64,000 nucleotides of DNA from Rehmannia glutinosa. Taxonomy: Eukaryota > Streptophyta > Magnoliopsida > Lamiales > Orobanchaceae. This document shows, piece by piece, positions 11,256-22,389 of this stretch. Location of the stretch: the NCBI GenBank assembly GCA_016081115.2, contig CM071936.1, forward strand, positions 88,279,943 through 88,343,942. Reading direction: 5' to 3'. The notes below the pieces were generated by a model that searched no databases, was not told where the DNA came from, and saw only the letters and a list, made by a program, of their open reading frames with translations. The translations under genes and the position numbers were made by a program. Within the stretch, counting starts at the first letter, position 1. The number at the start of each line of letters is the position of its first letter.

Positions 11256-12494
11256 TGTTAGTCCAAGTGGCTACGATAATCTAGAGAGGGGTGAGTAGAT
11301 TATCTCGGTTTTTCAGATTTTGCCCTCTTTTTCGAAAAACTCAAGCAAAGATGAAATGCTAAGTGCGGAAATTAAACAACACACTTCAATTTATAGAGGT
11401 TCAACCCACCTAGGGCCTAATCCTCTACCACCCCAGTATATCCGGGATGAATTTCAAAAAGAAAAAAAGATTTTATTAATTTACCAAAAATTAATACAAC
11501 ACCTTGAGGATTACCACAACCCTCTTTCACCACCTTGAGGATTACCACAACCCTCTTACAACACCTTTGAAGATTACCACAACCTTCAAACACCTATCAC
11601 CTAGATCACCCAAGTGTATTCTTACCACAAAAATACTCACAAGGATGTCTTGTGTTGAATGATGACCAAAATCAAGATTACAACTCAATAATGATTGATA
11701 CAATATGAGTACAAGTGTAATCAAGAATTGAAAGCCTAGACCTCAAATTTGTACAAGTGAAAGTGCTAAGGCTAATACAACAAGATATATGAAAGTGTTT
11801 GCTTGATTGCTCTTTTCTTGTATAGAGTATTGTATCTTGTTGCTTGAATGAAGCCTCTATTTATAGGAGAGGACTTGACTTTCATTTCCAGACATATGCT
11901 CCTCCTTGGGGAGTGATTTGCTGCAAAAGAAACCATTTAAAATCATCAATATAGCTGTTAGAAATCAATCCCACAAAATAGGGAAAAGCTGGCTGAAAAT
12001 GAAACGGATAGTTTGCTGATAAACCAGGGGTGCGACCGGTCGCACAGAGATAAGATTGAAATTGAATTCCTGCTATTTTTACACAGGGGGACCGGTCGGA
12101 GGGGGGTACGACCGGTCGCCCTTGGTCTTGACCGGTTGGGGTTGATAAAAATTCGAAACAGAGAAGATTGAACCAAAAGAGGGGCTCCCAGGTACCGGTC
12201 GCCCAGGGGTCGACCGGTTGCCCTCCCTCTTTTTTTCTACGTCCCATTTTCTGTTTCAAAACTCAACTCAGGTACGGGTTGCCCTATAGGGCGACCGGTC
12301 GAGCCTGAAACAAATGTGTTGTCCAATTTTTTATCGAAAATAAACTCCAAAAAATACTCCGAAAAATAGTAAAAATATTTTAAGTCGATCGGAAGTATTT
12401 AGACAACATTTAGGGACATTGTTTTGGTTTAAAAACTCATTTGAACAAAAACGAACAAAATCATCAAAATCATGATAAAAACATTTATCTAACA
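11256..12494 (-). repeat. 5' LTR of Copia A
   Basis: 1239 bp, nearly the same length as the 3' LTR. It has the same TATA box (minus strand, near 11856-11865), the same 31-bp repeat block (about 11500-11590) and the same palindrome cluster (about 12030-12305). The target copy GAGGT follows at 12495-12499. Confidence 0.9.
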
Positions 12495-12499
12495 GAGGT

Positions 12500-13482
12500 G
12501 GTGTTTAAGTAGAGAGGAGAGGGTAACAGGTGTCAGTCATGCATGAATTGCATGCAGATTGGAATTTCTCCATTCAAACTACTTAATTAAATCTCATATG
12601 TGTATCATGTTGTTGATCATCTACTAGCATGACCAATTTTGTTTCATTGTTGTTTCATTTTTGTTTCTTAGTTGTTTGTTTTGTTGTTTCGATGTTTCAA
12701 AACAACTTATACTTATTTTTTATGCTACTTTTGTTCATGTATTGTTTTGTACATTGTTTCTATTGTTTCTGTGTTGTTCTATAATATTTTTAATGTTGTT
12801 CTAATAATTCTTTTGTAGTTTTCATGTAGTTTTCAATGTGTAGATACAATTTTTACCTACTTTTAAGCTCTTTTTATTCATGTGGTATTTTACTATTTTT
12901 TACGTTGTTTCTAGGTTGTTTCCATAGTTTTTTTAATGTTGTTCTTATGTTTATATGTCGTCTCCACGTAGTTTTCAATGTGTAGATACAATTTGTACCT
13001 TTTTTAAGCTATTTTTGCTCATATTGTATTTTCTATATTGTTTCTAGTTTATTTCTACATTGTTTCTTGGTTGTTTCTATGTGTTTTATGTTTTCATGCA
13101 TTGGATCAAAAATTGAATTTTGTTTTTTTACTCATGTTGTTTCTATATTATTTTTTCAAATTTGTTTGGTTTTAATATATGTTGTTTTATGTGTATATTT
13201 CTTGTTTTTTTATAAGATTTCAAGTATAAAATGGACTATTTAACGGGGCAAAATTTATTTTTTTTGAAATTTGATTAGAAAAAACATGTTTCAAAAAAAA
13301 CAAAAAACAACAAACATATTTGAAATAACAAACAAAACAACAAAAAACCAATGCAAAAAATCAGCAGAAAATGGGTATTTTGTCAAAATCAGCGAAAAAG
13401 AATATTTTTATCAAAAATCAGCAGAAAATGGGTATTGTGCAGGAATTAGGTATGGAAAATAGGGTATTCATGTCCTTTTCCC
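12500..13482. other. Right part of the Pack-MULE, TTGTTTC-rich
   Basis: After a few codons of the captured frame, the region becomes non-coding. From about 12630 to 13220 it holds dozens of degenerate TTGTTTC/TTGTTTCTA motifs, and from 13270 to 13335 an A-rich stretch. The motifs match the leader regions of the MULEs at 50100-51350 and 53320-53470. No gene is seen. Confidence 0.6.
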
Positions 13483-13676
13483 TTTTTATTTTGCTTTGGT
13501 TCTTTGTTAGTCGGCCATGGTCCTTGTTGGACTTATTGGGCCTTTTGTTGTTTTCCCGTTTCGGCGTGATACCCATTTTTGGGGTTGTTAGTTAGTGGAC
13601 TACGCTTATGTATATGTACTTTTAAGAGGTGTTCCATTTATATAAATCTATAGTTTGAGAAATAAATAAAAAAAAA
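13483..13676 (+). mobile_element. LINE, 3' terminal segment with A-rich tail
   Basis: T- and G-rich 3' UTR resumes directly at the right TTTTTATTT target copy (13483-13491) and ends in AATAAATAAAAAAAAA at 13661-13676. The tail is the expected 3' terminus of a plant LINE. No target duplication can be tested because the 5' end is outside the window. Confidence 0.65.
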
Positions 13677-14866
13677 GATCGAAACAAATGAGGAAATTAA
13701 AGATCCATAATTTCAGATTAAGAAATGATAAAATTATTTAGATTGCAGGACTATTGAAGGAACACACATACTCGTGATGAATTACAAGAAGGTCCCTACA
13801 AATTGGTAAAATTCAGATTGTATTTCACCTAGTTACTAGAGTTTGGACGAAGGTTGTTTCAGCTTCTCGTTCCTTTCATCTTTTCCTTTTCTGCCTTGCA
13901 CTCCTGCTCCTTTCACCTGCCCAATTACAAATAATTAATAACAAGAAGGGAAAATTATTTTTTTAGTCCTATAAGTTGGCCTACGTAGAGATTCCATCCT
14001 TTATTTTGTCAGAGTTTGGTCTTAGTACAATAAATTTCGATTTTGTGCACATTTCATCCTATTTTAATCGGAGCCGCTCAATGTTGCCTGAAAATGCTGA
14101 CATGGCGCCTGGGTATGTTTTGGTTGACCAAAATTTGGGGATTTTGACTAATTTGACAACATGGCTGGTGATGTGTAATTTTAACCAAAAATTAAAAAAA
14201 AAAAAAGAAAGAAAATTGCACCCTTGGCAAAAATAGAACCCTAATTAAAAAAAAAACCTCAGGGGTATTTTTGTAATTTTGAAAATTAACTGGGCCTTTC
14301 TGTAATTAGGTTAAACAGGTTAAACATCAAGGTACTTTTTGTAATTAACCCTAATTATATTTTTAAAACCTCAAAACTCAAAAAGTAATAAGCAGCAAAA
14401 TGACTAAACTAGCCTTATCTCAGAATCCTGCTTACTCTGTTGAGGAGATTTACTCGTCTGTATCGCACTTCCGGGAGAGTACAACTCCCGCTGCCCTTTC
14501 TCTATCTGGTCTTCCTTTTTTTCCTCTTTCCCTTTCTCCTCTGTTTTTACATGAACAGCATATTCCGGAGAGTACAACTCTCCATGCAACTCCCCGTTGT
14601 ACGGGGCAGCATCAGTACTGGATTTTTTGCTCATTCTTCCCGTTTCTTTTTTTGAGTATTTTTTCTTTGAATTGTTTTTTTCTGCTACATCCTATATTAA
14701 TTTAAATTTAGTGACGAAAATCAAGAACCAAACTCACGTAGCATGGACTGAACGTTTATTTGTCGACACGTATCATTGTTTGGCGGTTCATATCTTGGTG
14801 ACACTCCTTTGGTATATCTAGTTTTTTTTTTAAAGCACCTAGAGGTGAAGAAAATCGAAACTCTGG
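13677..14866. other. Unassigned region with possible minus-strand exons and a short MULE-like repeat
   Basis: No gene is firmly supported. On the minus strand, TTGGGCAG just above 13920 could be a splice acceptor followed by a short basic frame ending in a stop near 13848. A 76-codon minus-strand frame lies at 14404-14634. Neither is recognised. From about 13949 to 14355 the ends (GGGAAAATTATTTTTTTAG and its rough inverse AATTAACCC) look like a small non-autonomous MULE, but no target duplication fits. Three short hairpins lie at 14473-14606. Confidence 0.3.
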
Positions 14867-15198
14867 TAGGGGCGGATTCAGAAATTTTGTATACGAGGCA
14901 CACAATAAATACAATCATAAATTACATCAAAAATAATTATGGAGACTGATTTAATATTTTTAACGTAATTAATATGTAGTTTTATAAATTTATAACACAC
15001 TAATAATGTTATATAACACTATTAATACTTTTCTTAATAATATTATATAATATTTTTTTAACTTATTATATTATAATGTTATTAATATTTTGTAAATTAT
15101 AAATTTAAGATAATATTATATAAATAATAAATATTAAAAACGAAAAAAAAAACCTACGGGGGCGCGTGCCCCCAATAGGAGATGTAGGTCCATCACTG
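14867..15198. mobile_element. hAT-type MITE
   Basis: The left end is TAGGGGCGGATTCAG and the right end is GGTCCATCACTG, imperfect inverted repeats of the common plant 'GGGGCGGA' family. Flanking 8-bp copies AACTCTGG (14859-14866) and ACGTCTGG (15199-15206) agree at 6 of 8 positions. The interior is AT-rich and non-coding. Confidence 0.5.
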
Positions 15199-15208
15199 AC
15201 GTCTGGTC

Positions 15209-15935
15209 TAAGGCATGTAAAAGAAGCGAATATTTTTTATTCGCTTCGTTATTCGAATTTGTTTATTGACATTCGAATTCGAAAAATTAGAATATGAATC
15301 CAAATAAAAATATTTATTCTGATTCATATATTATACGCATACGAATATGAATATCATTAATTATATTCAATTCGATTATTCGAAAGAATATTCGAATGAT
15401 ATTATACATATTTGTATTTATATTTGTACAAATCACTTATATACAATCTTTAATCTTTATACATATAAGTATATATTTATTAATGTAAATTATTAATATA
15501 TAACAAAACCATATATTCACTTATAAAAAGGCCAAAACTAATAAGCCTATATATATAATTATATTCTTGTAGTAATTCTTTTATGAGCGCGACAATAAGC
15601 TCTTTTTATGTTAATGTATTTGTGATTAAAATACTATTGATGTATTTAACAATTTCATGACCAAAATTATTATTTAGATTTTAATTGTTGTTGCAATCTA
15701 ATAATATATTAGATGAAAAAAGATAAATATAGGTTACGATTTCGACTATTCAAATTGATTTGTATGTATTAATTTGAATATATTAAGAATTATTTTTTGT
15801 ATTCGAACATTAATAGAATACGAATACGAATATTCTCTAAATGAGCCAAATATGAATATAATATCATATTCTAAATGATCCCAATTCAAATAGAATATCT
15901 TAATATCCGACTAGATTTGATTCGTTTACACCCTA
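15209..15935. mobile_element. Non-autonomous hAT-like repeat rich in ATTCGAAT
   Basis: The ends read TAAGGCATGTAAAAG and CGTTTACACCCTA, inverted relative to each other with an extra few bases on the left. Both subterminal regions are full of ATTCG/CGAAT words, as in the plant repeat family beginning TAGGGGTGTAAA. No matching target copies were found, so the boundaries are approximate. Confidence 0.45.
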
Positions 15936-16672
15936 CAGACTAATATGTGCTTTGAGAGTTTTAACCAACAACTATTCAATTCTCTCGTGTAGGCAGAGTG
16001 GGTCATGTATTCCAAAATGTTTCATCCATAAACATTTTTAATGTATACTGATACCGTCAAAATAAAAAATGAAACACTAAATGTAATAGAGAATCAAGAT
16101 TGTGATAAGACATGTAATACAAGTAAATATATAAACTGCAATAAAAAGTCTTGTATGCAGCTAGGAAAAATAGTATAAACAGAGATCTCCATCTTTTAAT
16201 AAAGTATTTATTTCATCGAATCTTAATACATTTGTTTTTGTATTTATTCATCTAATTACTCTTTATATTAATAAAGTTATATATTTAATTTTTTGATCAA
16301 GCTCGGCCTTCTCGAATTGGTAGGAGCTAGATTCGGTCATTAGTTCGGCTTCAGATATTTTGAATAGAATAAGATTTGATAACAATCTCTGGCACACATC
16401 CTCATAACGGGCCTCAAATTCCTGTAACTATTTCCGTGATTCCAGAAAACTCTAGCTAATTATCCTATAAATAACCCTTTATTAGGTATGGATTACATTA
16501 CATGCATGTTATATACATTTTTACTGATACATGCTAATATACTCTCTTTATATGAATATTTTCTGACTTGAGCGTCAGAAAGGGCACACCGGAGCAATCC
16601 TCCAACCCCCTTTTTGTGCAGGTCATTGGCGGAGCTCGGTGGAATTAGAGTTGGAGATTTTTTGGTCTGACT
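15936..16672. other. AT-rich intergenic sequence
   Basis: No reading frame, repeat unit or RNA gene could be recognised here. It ends with the 8-bp sequence GTCTGACT (16665-16672), the left target copy of the next element. Confidence 0.5.
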
Positions 16673-18742
16673 CAGGGCTGCAAATGAACCAAGCCGCTCG
16701 CAAGCTATTCGGGTCTCGGTTCGAAAAATTATTCGTTCGAGATCGTTCATCAAGTTTAACGAGCCGAACTCGAGCCTAAAATTCGAGCACAAACTTTTAA
16801 ATGTATCGAACTCGAGCTTACAGATATTCGACTCAAAAGTTCACAAACATGTTCGTTTACAGGCTCGTGAGCCTATATTCAAACTCGGATCACAAACATG
16901 TTCGTTTACAGGCTTATTAGCTTGTGTTCGAACTCGGTTCGTTAATTAAGCTCGCAGACATGTTCGTTTATAGGCTCGTGAGCCTGTGTTCAAGATTCGC
17001 TCGTTCAGTCGAGTTTCGCGAGCATGTTCGTTTATAGGCTCGTGAGTCTATATCCAAACTCATTTAAATTGTAAAATAATATTATTCCTTGCAAAAAATT
17101 ATATATTTAAGGATTAAGGCTAGACAAAATACTAATCAAACCTACAAAACTAAAATCGAATGAATCCAATAGTATAATATAAAATAATATAGTCTACATA
17201 GAAGCACATATATAATAATGAGGTATATTTATAAAAGTGTTGGTTTTGGATATTTTAAAATTATTGTTTGTTAAAAATTAAAATATTAAAAAAATTAGTT
17301 TAGGGAACTAAGAAGTGTTTAGTCTAAACAAACCAACAAAATTTGTATATCACACAAGACTTACCTAGTAATAATTATAATCATCAACCAATATTTATCA
17401 TAAAATCATAAGCATATTATAAATGTTTAAAAGTGTATGTAAATTTTAAAAAAATTATAACTATCTAATAAACCAAATGAAATTAAAAACATAATATAAT
17501 GGAAATCACATAAATACTAAAACAAAAAAATAAAGTTGAAGATATTATCTCATTTGAAATAATAATATATTTTTGAATTTAGAAGATAACAAATTTAAAA
17601 TACAAATAATCTAAAACTCAATGATTCTATCAACACCATTTTTATATTAGTTATCTTCCCAAGCTCGAATATTATACTATATGTATAAAAATGTAGAAAC
17701 GAGCAAGAAAAAAATGAAAAGATTTTTTAGTTCAAAATCTATATTGTTTATAGAATATATTCTCGCATTTGTATTAATAATATATTTTTGAATTTCAAAG
17801 ATAACAAATATTTAGTCTAAAATATTTAATAAAATCGAATAGTTAGGTGAGAACTATTTAAAAAAATATAATAATTTGGTGAGAACCAAGAAGTATTCAA
17901 CCAACAAAACTCGTGTATCACACGAGACTTACCTAGTATTAATTATAAATATAGATTTTATAATTAATATGATCATCAACTAGTACTATTTTATCATAAA
18001 GTCATAAGCAATTTACAAATATTTAAAGGATCGCATATAAGTTTTAAAATATTAAATGTTATTAAAACTTTATCCAAAACTAATATTTATTAGTTAATTA
18101 GGATAATTTATTAATAATTTTAAAATATTAAATGTTATTAATAATTTACCTAAAAACTTATGGTAATTTCATTTATAATTTGCTTGTGTAATAATATGTA
18201 AATTTTGAGCTATTTCTTGTGCATTTGATTATTATTATTGTATTGCTACTACAAGTAATTTAGTCTTAATATGAAATTTGATTAAGGAATAAGGACAATT
18301 TAGTATACATTTTAAGCTTTAACGAACTTGAACTCGAACTCGATCTTTAACGAGCTCAAGTTCGAGCATATAACGAGCCGAGCTCGAGCTAAGCTCGTTG
18401 AAGCTTAAACGAGCCTTTTACGAGCCGAGCTCGAGCTAAGCTCGTTGAAGCTTAAACGAGTCTTTTACGAGCCGAGCTCGAGCTAAGCTCGTTGAAGCTT
18501 AAACGAGCCTTTTACGAGCCGAGCTCGAGCTAAGCTCGTTGAAGCTTAAACGAGTTTTTTTACGAGCCGAACTCGAGCTAAGCTTGTTGAATATATTAAA
18601 CGAGGTTTTTACAAGTCGAGCTCGAACTGTTCGCGAACTTAATAATTTTTAAGCGAGCCACGCTCGAACCGAACTCGAGTCAATCCAAGAACTAAATGAG
18701 CGGAACTCGAGCCTGTTCCTGTTCGGCTCGTTTGTAGCCCTA
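16673..18742. mobile_element. Non-autonomous hAT-like element, 2.07 kb, with subterminal repeats
   Basis: Ends CAGGGCTGCAAATGAACC and GGCTCGTTTGTAGCCCTA form an imperfect terminal inverted repeat. The flanks GTCTGACT (16665-16672) and GTCGAACT (18743-18750) agree at 6 of 8 bases. Both ends hold tandem repeats built on GAGCTCG and GCTCGTGAGC words: about four 60-bp units at 16840-17050 and about five 47-bp units at 18373-18605. The middle is AT-rich with no transposase. Confidence 0.65.
18373..18605 (+). repeat. 47-bp tandem repeat
   Basis: Units start at 18373, 18420 and 18467 and continue to about 18605 with growing divergence. Each contains ACGAGCCGAGCTCGAGC followed by AAGCTCGTTGAAGC. The unit is itself rich in palindromes (GAGCTC, AAGCTT). 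Confidence 0.8.
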
Positions 18743-19032
18743 GTCGAACTAGTAACTAACTAATATAAATAAAACAAAATCATAAAAGTTAAATAACTAG
18801 CAATATAAATGCAAAAGTAAAAACATGACATTACAGTTGATAAATTACAAAAACAAATATGTTAAGATAATTGAGCAAAATAATAACTATGCCTTTACAA
18901 GCCTTGGTAGTAAACAACACTGATACTAATAAATGAATGCATGGAAGACGTGATCCACCATATTCAGACTTTTCATTTTTTTTTCACAGATCCCACGCTT
19001 TCTTTCGATTTTGGGACATCTATTCTTCCCAA

Positions 19033-19468
19033 CAGAGATAAAAATGGACTGGGACGGACTAGTATTGGACATATCATCCCCGTCCCAGAATCTCATCTCA
19101 AATACCATCCTCGTATTATTACCCTCTTTGGGTATATGGGACGGGGATGAAGAATCCCCATGGGGAATTGAGTTCATCATTTTGTATTTATTAATAAAAA
19201 ATATGTAAAATAAATTACTTAAAATAACCAATAATTAAAATAAATAAAAATAACATAAATTCCTAATTTGTAAAAAAAAGAACGAGAACAAGTAAAATTA
19301 TAAAACTTAAGAGTTTAGTTTTTATAATTAATAGAAAAAATTATAAATAGAATTAATTTTATTAATATATAAATATAATATATATTTAAGGAATAAGAAT
19401 GGAGACGGAGATACATTTTATCTAAACGGGTTTGGGGATGGGGACGTCAGATATAATTGTCATCCCTA
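19033..19468 (-). mobile_element. hAT-type MITE of the GGGATGACAA family
   Basis: The right end is TTGTCATCCCTA; the left end (CAGAGATAAAAATGG) is its degenerate inverse. Flanks CTTCCCAA (19025-19032) and CTTCCGAG (19469-19476) agree at 6 of 8 positions. It is homologous in inverted orientation to the better kept copy at 51493-52136. The 18751-19032 stretch to its left shows nothing recognisable. Confidence 0.55.
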
Positions 19469-19488
19469 CTTCCGAGGAATGGTCCTAA

Positions 19489-19605
19489 TCTCTGAGAGAG
19501 GTGGATATTCCGCGTTAGTCAGATTTTAAACTTGGTACCTCAAGGTTGCAATTGCAAACCCTCACCACCAGGCCCAGGGTTCTCTCTCCTATTCTAATAT
19601 TATTT
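19489..19605 (-). mobile_element. tRNA-derived SINE-like fragment
   Basis: On the minus strand the order CTGGTGGTGAGGGTTTGC, CAACCTTGAGGTACC and AGTTTAAAATC resembles the A-box and decayed B-box of plant tRNA-derived SINEs. It has no clear tail or target copies. It is not a functional tRNA. Sequence from 19606 to 20036 is AT-rich with no recognised feature. Confidence 0.4.
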
Positions 19606-20041
19606 TGTTTATAACCAAAGGGATATATAATTGGTATCTCGCACCCACAAATTACACTCATTTGACACTTTGTACCCTAAAATTGCAAATTGGGCACTTT
19701 ACATCCTCAAATTGATATTTACTTGGCAAAGTGCACATTATACTATTATAGGCCAAAATATACATTTTTAAAAAAGCTTTTGTTGAAATTTGGGGGAAAA
19801 ATTAACTCTCTCTATTTCCCACACTTTTTCTTCTTTCTTAATTTGTTACTTTCCTAAAAATATTAGTTTTATGTTAGTTTAAGTTGGTTCAATAAATTTG
19901 AATTTTACATTATTGTCTATTATTCTGAATTTGTTTGTGAAGATGATATTTTTGTTTATGAAATATGTTTTTTTTAATGAAATATGTGTTTTTTTTTTAT
20001 GAAATATGTGTTCTATATCTATAATTACAATGTTATATTAG

Positions 20042-21031
20042 TGATTTGGGTGTGAACAAATCAGATGTACTTCGGGTCGGGTCAATTCGTCTCGAGCCTA
20101 GGTATTTTCGGTTCGGGTCCTATAAGAGAGATAAACGTTAGGCTAGCTGGGAGGGTTCCCAGCTAAAACCCTCCGACTCTTAAGTCAGTTACAGGTGTAA
20201 GGTCGCTAATAAATATAGACGAGGTCAATTGCAATAAAAGTGATACATGTGGCAATGAGAAACTGGGGGTATTTATAGTTTTGGTTTGGCTAGGCCGTAC
20301 ACGCTAGCTCCACGTGTCCTAATCTCCAAGGCCTAGACGTCACCATCACTGAATCAACGCTCAAGATTTTAGGTCAACCCGGATCACCACTTCGGGTCGG
20401 GTTTGGATCCTTTTGAGAAAATGGGCATCCTATATTGGAATAGGATCCGACCTAGGTGTCACCTCGCCTCGGGTCACGAGCTCCTTAAAGTGTTGTCATG
20501 CCCACGCGGTAGGATCTGACCTAGGTGTCACCTCGCCTCGGGTCGCGTGCTCCTTAACATGCTGTCATGCCCACACGGTAGGATCCGACGTAGGTGTCAC
20601 CTCGCCTCGGGTCACGAGCTCCTTAAAGTGTTGTCATGCCCACGCGGTGACCCTCTTGAAAACCGAGCTCATCTCCTCGGTTCGCTCACGAATTCTGAGT
20701 GGGAAAAAAGAGTGAGGGCAATATAGTTTTTATTTGGATCTATATCATTACTCCCCCAGTTATTTAGTCATTTTATGGCTGACTAACTAACTTGGTTTTG
20801 AATCATCTCTCATTGGTTGCTCAAGCTTCCACGAAATCAAGCTCTTGTCCAAGTGGCTCAAAAGACTATTTTGTGTGAGTTGCATTAGACCATTTTGAAG
20901 TTGATGATATATATATACCCTCCCGGCTAGCCTAACGTTTATCTCTCTTACAGGACCCGAACCAAAAGTACCTAGGCTCGAGACAAATCAACCCGACCCG
21001 AAGTACATCTGATTTGTTCACACCTAAATCA
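20042..21031 (+). repeat. 5' LTR of the gypsy element, with 114-bp inverted arms
   Basis: The LTR runs TGATTTGGGTGTG to CACACCTAAATCA. Its first 114 bp (20042-20155) and last 114 bp (20918-21031) are inverted copies of one another with about 8 mismatches by eye, far longer than usual LTR inverted ends. Three 69-bp tandem units (starting 20441, 20510, 20579) contain CTAGGTGTCACCTCGCCTCG. A short (TA)n run sits just before the right arm. Confidence 0.8.
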
Positions 21032-21032
21032 G

Positions 21033-21050
21033 TTGGCGCCGTCTGTGGGA
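21033..21050 (+). promoter_or_regulatory. Primer binding site of the gypsy element
   Basis: TTGGCGCCGTCTGTGGGA lies one base after the LTR end. This sequence is the usual minus-strand primer site of Tat/Grande-type gypsy elements. Confidence 0.8.
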
Positions 21051-21068
21051 AACTAGGTCGAATTGAGT

Positions 21069-22389
21069 ATGGACGAGACTCCAGTGAAAGCAAAAGGAAC
21101 ACCACCTCGTGGGCTGAACATGGAAGAAACACCAATAAGGACGAAGGAGGTCACACCTCGGGGAGCATCCCCGTCACTGCAAATCCAGGGGCAGCATCAG
21201 AAGGAAATTGAAGATCCAGTGATTAGTATGCGGTCAAGTGACTTTAAGAAATTGTTAGAAAGAATGTTGGATGAAAGAGAGAGGAAAGGAAAAGCCCCAA
21301 TGGTCTCCCCTCCAAGGGAGTTACCTAGGGAAAAGGAGGTCGTGGTTGGAGGAGAAAATGAGGCTAGAGGACGTTGAAGAAGTAGCTAGTCGTTTGGAAC
21401 TGCAGGCGAGGTGACCTATGGAGAACCATGGCGAACCTCAGAAAGCAGCAGATATCAACGAGCTTAGAGAGAAGATTGAGCAGGCTTCCCAGAAACTGGA
21501 CAACCTGAAGCAGAGAGGGGCCGTCACATCCGCTCTGCAAAAGAGAGGATCCCCCTTCTCTCCGGAAATCCTATCGAAAGTTGTCACCACGTACTTTAAG
21601 TTACCCGATCTCCCTAGGTATGATGGAAGCATGGATCCCCAAGAGCACCTAACCGCATTCGATCATGTGATGCAATTCTATGGGCAATCAGATGCAATGA
21701 ATGCCAGCATATGCATCACTACGCTCAAGGGAAAGGCCCAAGAATGGTTCACTGGGCTCCCTATGGGAACCATCATATCCTATGAACATTTGTCAAGAAA
21801 ATTCCTATATTAGTTTGCAAGTCAAAAGCGAGATCGAAGATCAGCGACCCATCTTTTCGTTATAAGACAGGCTGAAGGAGAACCGCTCCAAGATTTCATC
21901 AATAGATTCAATGACGAAGCTCTCGAGGTGCCAGATATGAGGATCGACATGATGACAAACTTATTGATCCATGGATTGAAGAAGGGGCCATTAGCATCAG
22001 CCCTCGCGCGTGAGCCTCCAGGGGATAAAGAGGAGCTGATGGAGATGACCCAAAGGTACATCCAGGAAGAAGAGATGAATGCCATAAAAGACCATGAGTG
22101 GTCGAGAATGGATCCACGACATAAAAAAGATCCTAGAGAGGGACCTCGTTTCAGGTCTGAGAAAGACCTCGAGCGAGGTCGAGATCAGGATCATCAGCAA
22201 GCAAGGAAGGATGCGGGCCACATGATACGAGTGCATGAAAGAAACTTCCAAGTAGGAGACCTAATGTTAAAAAAACTGGAGGTGTCAAAGCACGTGGGGA
22301 AGCTCAAAGCAAATTGGGAAGGCCCGTTTAAAGTAATGAAGATATTAAAAAGAGGTACCAAGGCCTTGGAATATTCACAAGGTGCGTAA
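21069..22389 (+). pseudogene. Gypsy gag joined to the integrase C-terminal end
   Basis: A leader frame starts at 21069 and stops at 21377. From 21418 the frame reads a Retrotrans_gag domain: SPEILSKVVTTYFKLPDLPR, YDGSMDPQEHL, GKAQEWFTGLP, SYEHLSRKFLY. It is then cut by TAG (21811-21813) where gag relatives have Gln. The same frame goes on through GEPLQDFINRFNDEAL and LIHGLKKGPLASAL to about 22190. It then passes without a break into VHERNFQVGDLMLKKLE and HVGKLKANWEGPFKVMK. That last part is the C-terminal GPY/F-type end of a gypsy integrase, normally over a thousand codons downstream. A large internal deletion therefore removed protease, RT, RNase H and the integrase core. The result cannot retrotranspose without help. 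Confidence 0.8.

Larger units (their letters stand above)
4198..12494 (-). mobile_element. Copia element A (Sirevirus-like), full length, minus strand
   Basis: An 8.3-kb LTR retrotransposon. The LTRs are 4198-5437 (3') and 11256-12494 (5'), with perfect 5-bp target copies GAGGT at 4193-4197 and 12495-12499. On the minus strand the order is 5' LTR, PBS, gag, protease, integrase, reverse transcriptase, RNase H, a 1.2-kb non-coding tail with repeated polypurine tracts, then the 3' LTR. Integrase before RT defines Ty1-copia. The large gag with coiled coil, the long tail and the multiple GGGGGAG tracts point to the Sirevirus group; this is an inference from known family traits. About 10 differences in the first 200 bp of the two LTRs suggest an insertion that is not recent. 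Pol is broken. Confidence 0.9.
3529..13482. mobile_element. Pack-MULE carrying an NPH3 gene fragment
   Basis: The left terminus is GAGGAAATTACACAAAATAC (3529) and the right terminus ends in GTCCTTTTCCC (13482). Read from outside in, both termini show G-rich/ACA/AATACCC similarity but not a long perfect TIR. Perfect 9-bp direct repeats TTTTTATTT flank it at 3520-3528 and 13483-13491, which is the Mutator signature. The same two terminal sequences occur at the ends of the MULE at 52677-56974, in opposite orientation, so the two are one family. Without the nested Copia element it is about 1.65 kb and has no transposase. Its cargo is an NPH3/BTB fragment. The right half (about 12600-13230) is rich in repeated TTGTTTC motifs, also seen in the other MULE copies. 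Confidence 0.8.

Noticed and set aside
13848..14634. Minus-strand host gene with exons near 14404-14634 and 13848-13920
   Set aside because: A donor (GTAAGC near 14415) and an acceptor can be imagined, and two frames fit, but neither product is recognised and nothing fixes the frame.
20413..20715. A 100-codon frame in the gypsy LTR
   Set aside because: It is three in-frame translations of the 69-bp tandem unit (69 is a multiple of 3) and resembles no protein.
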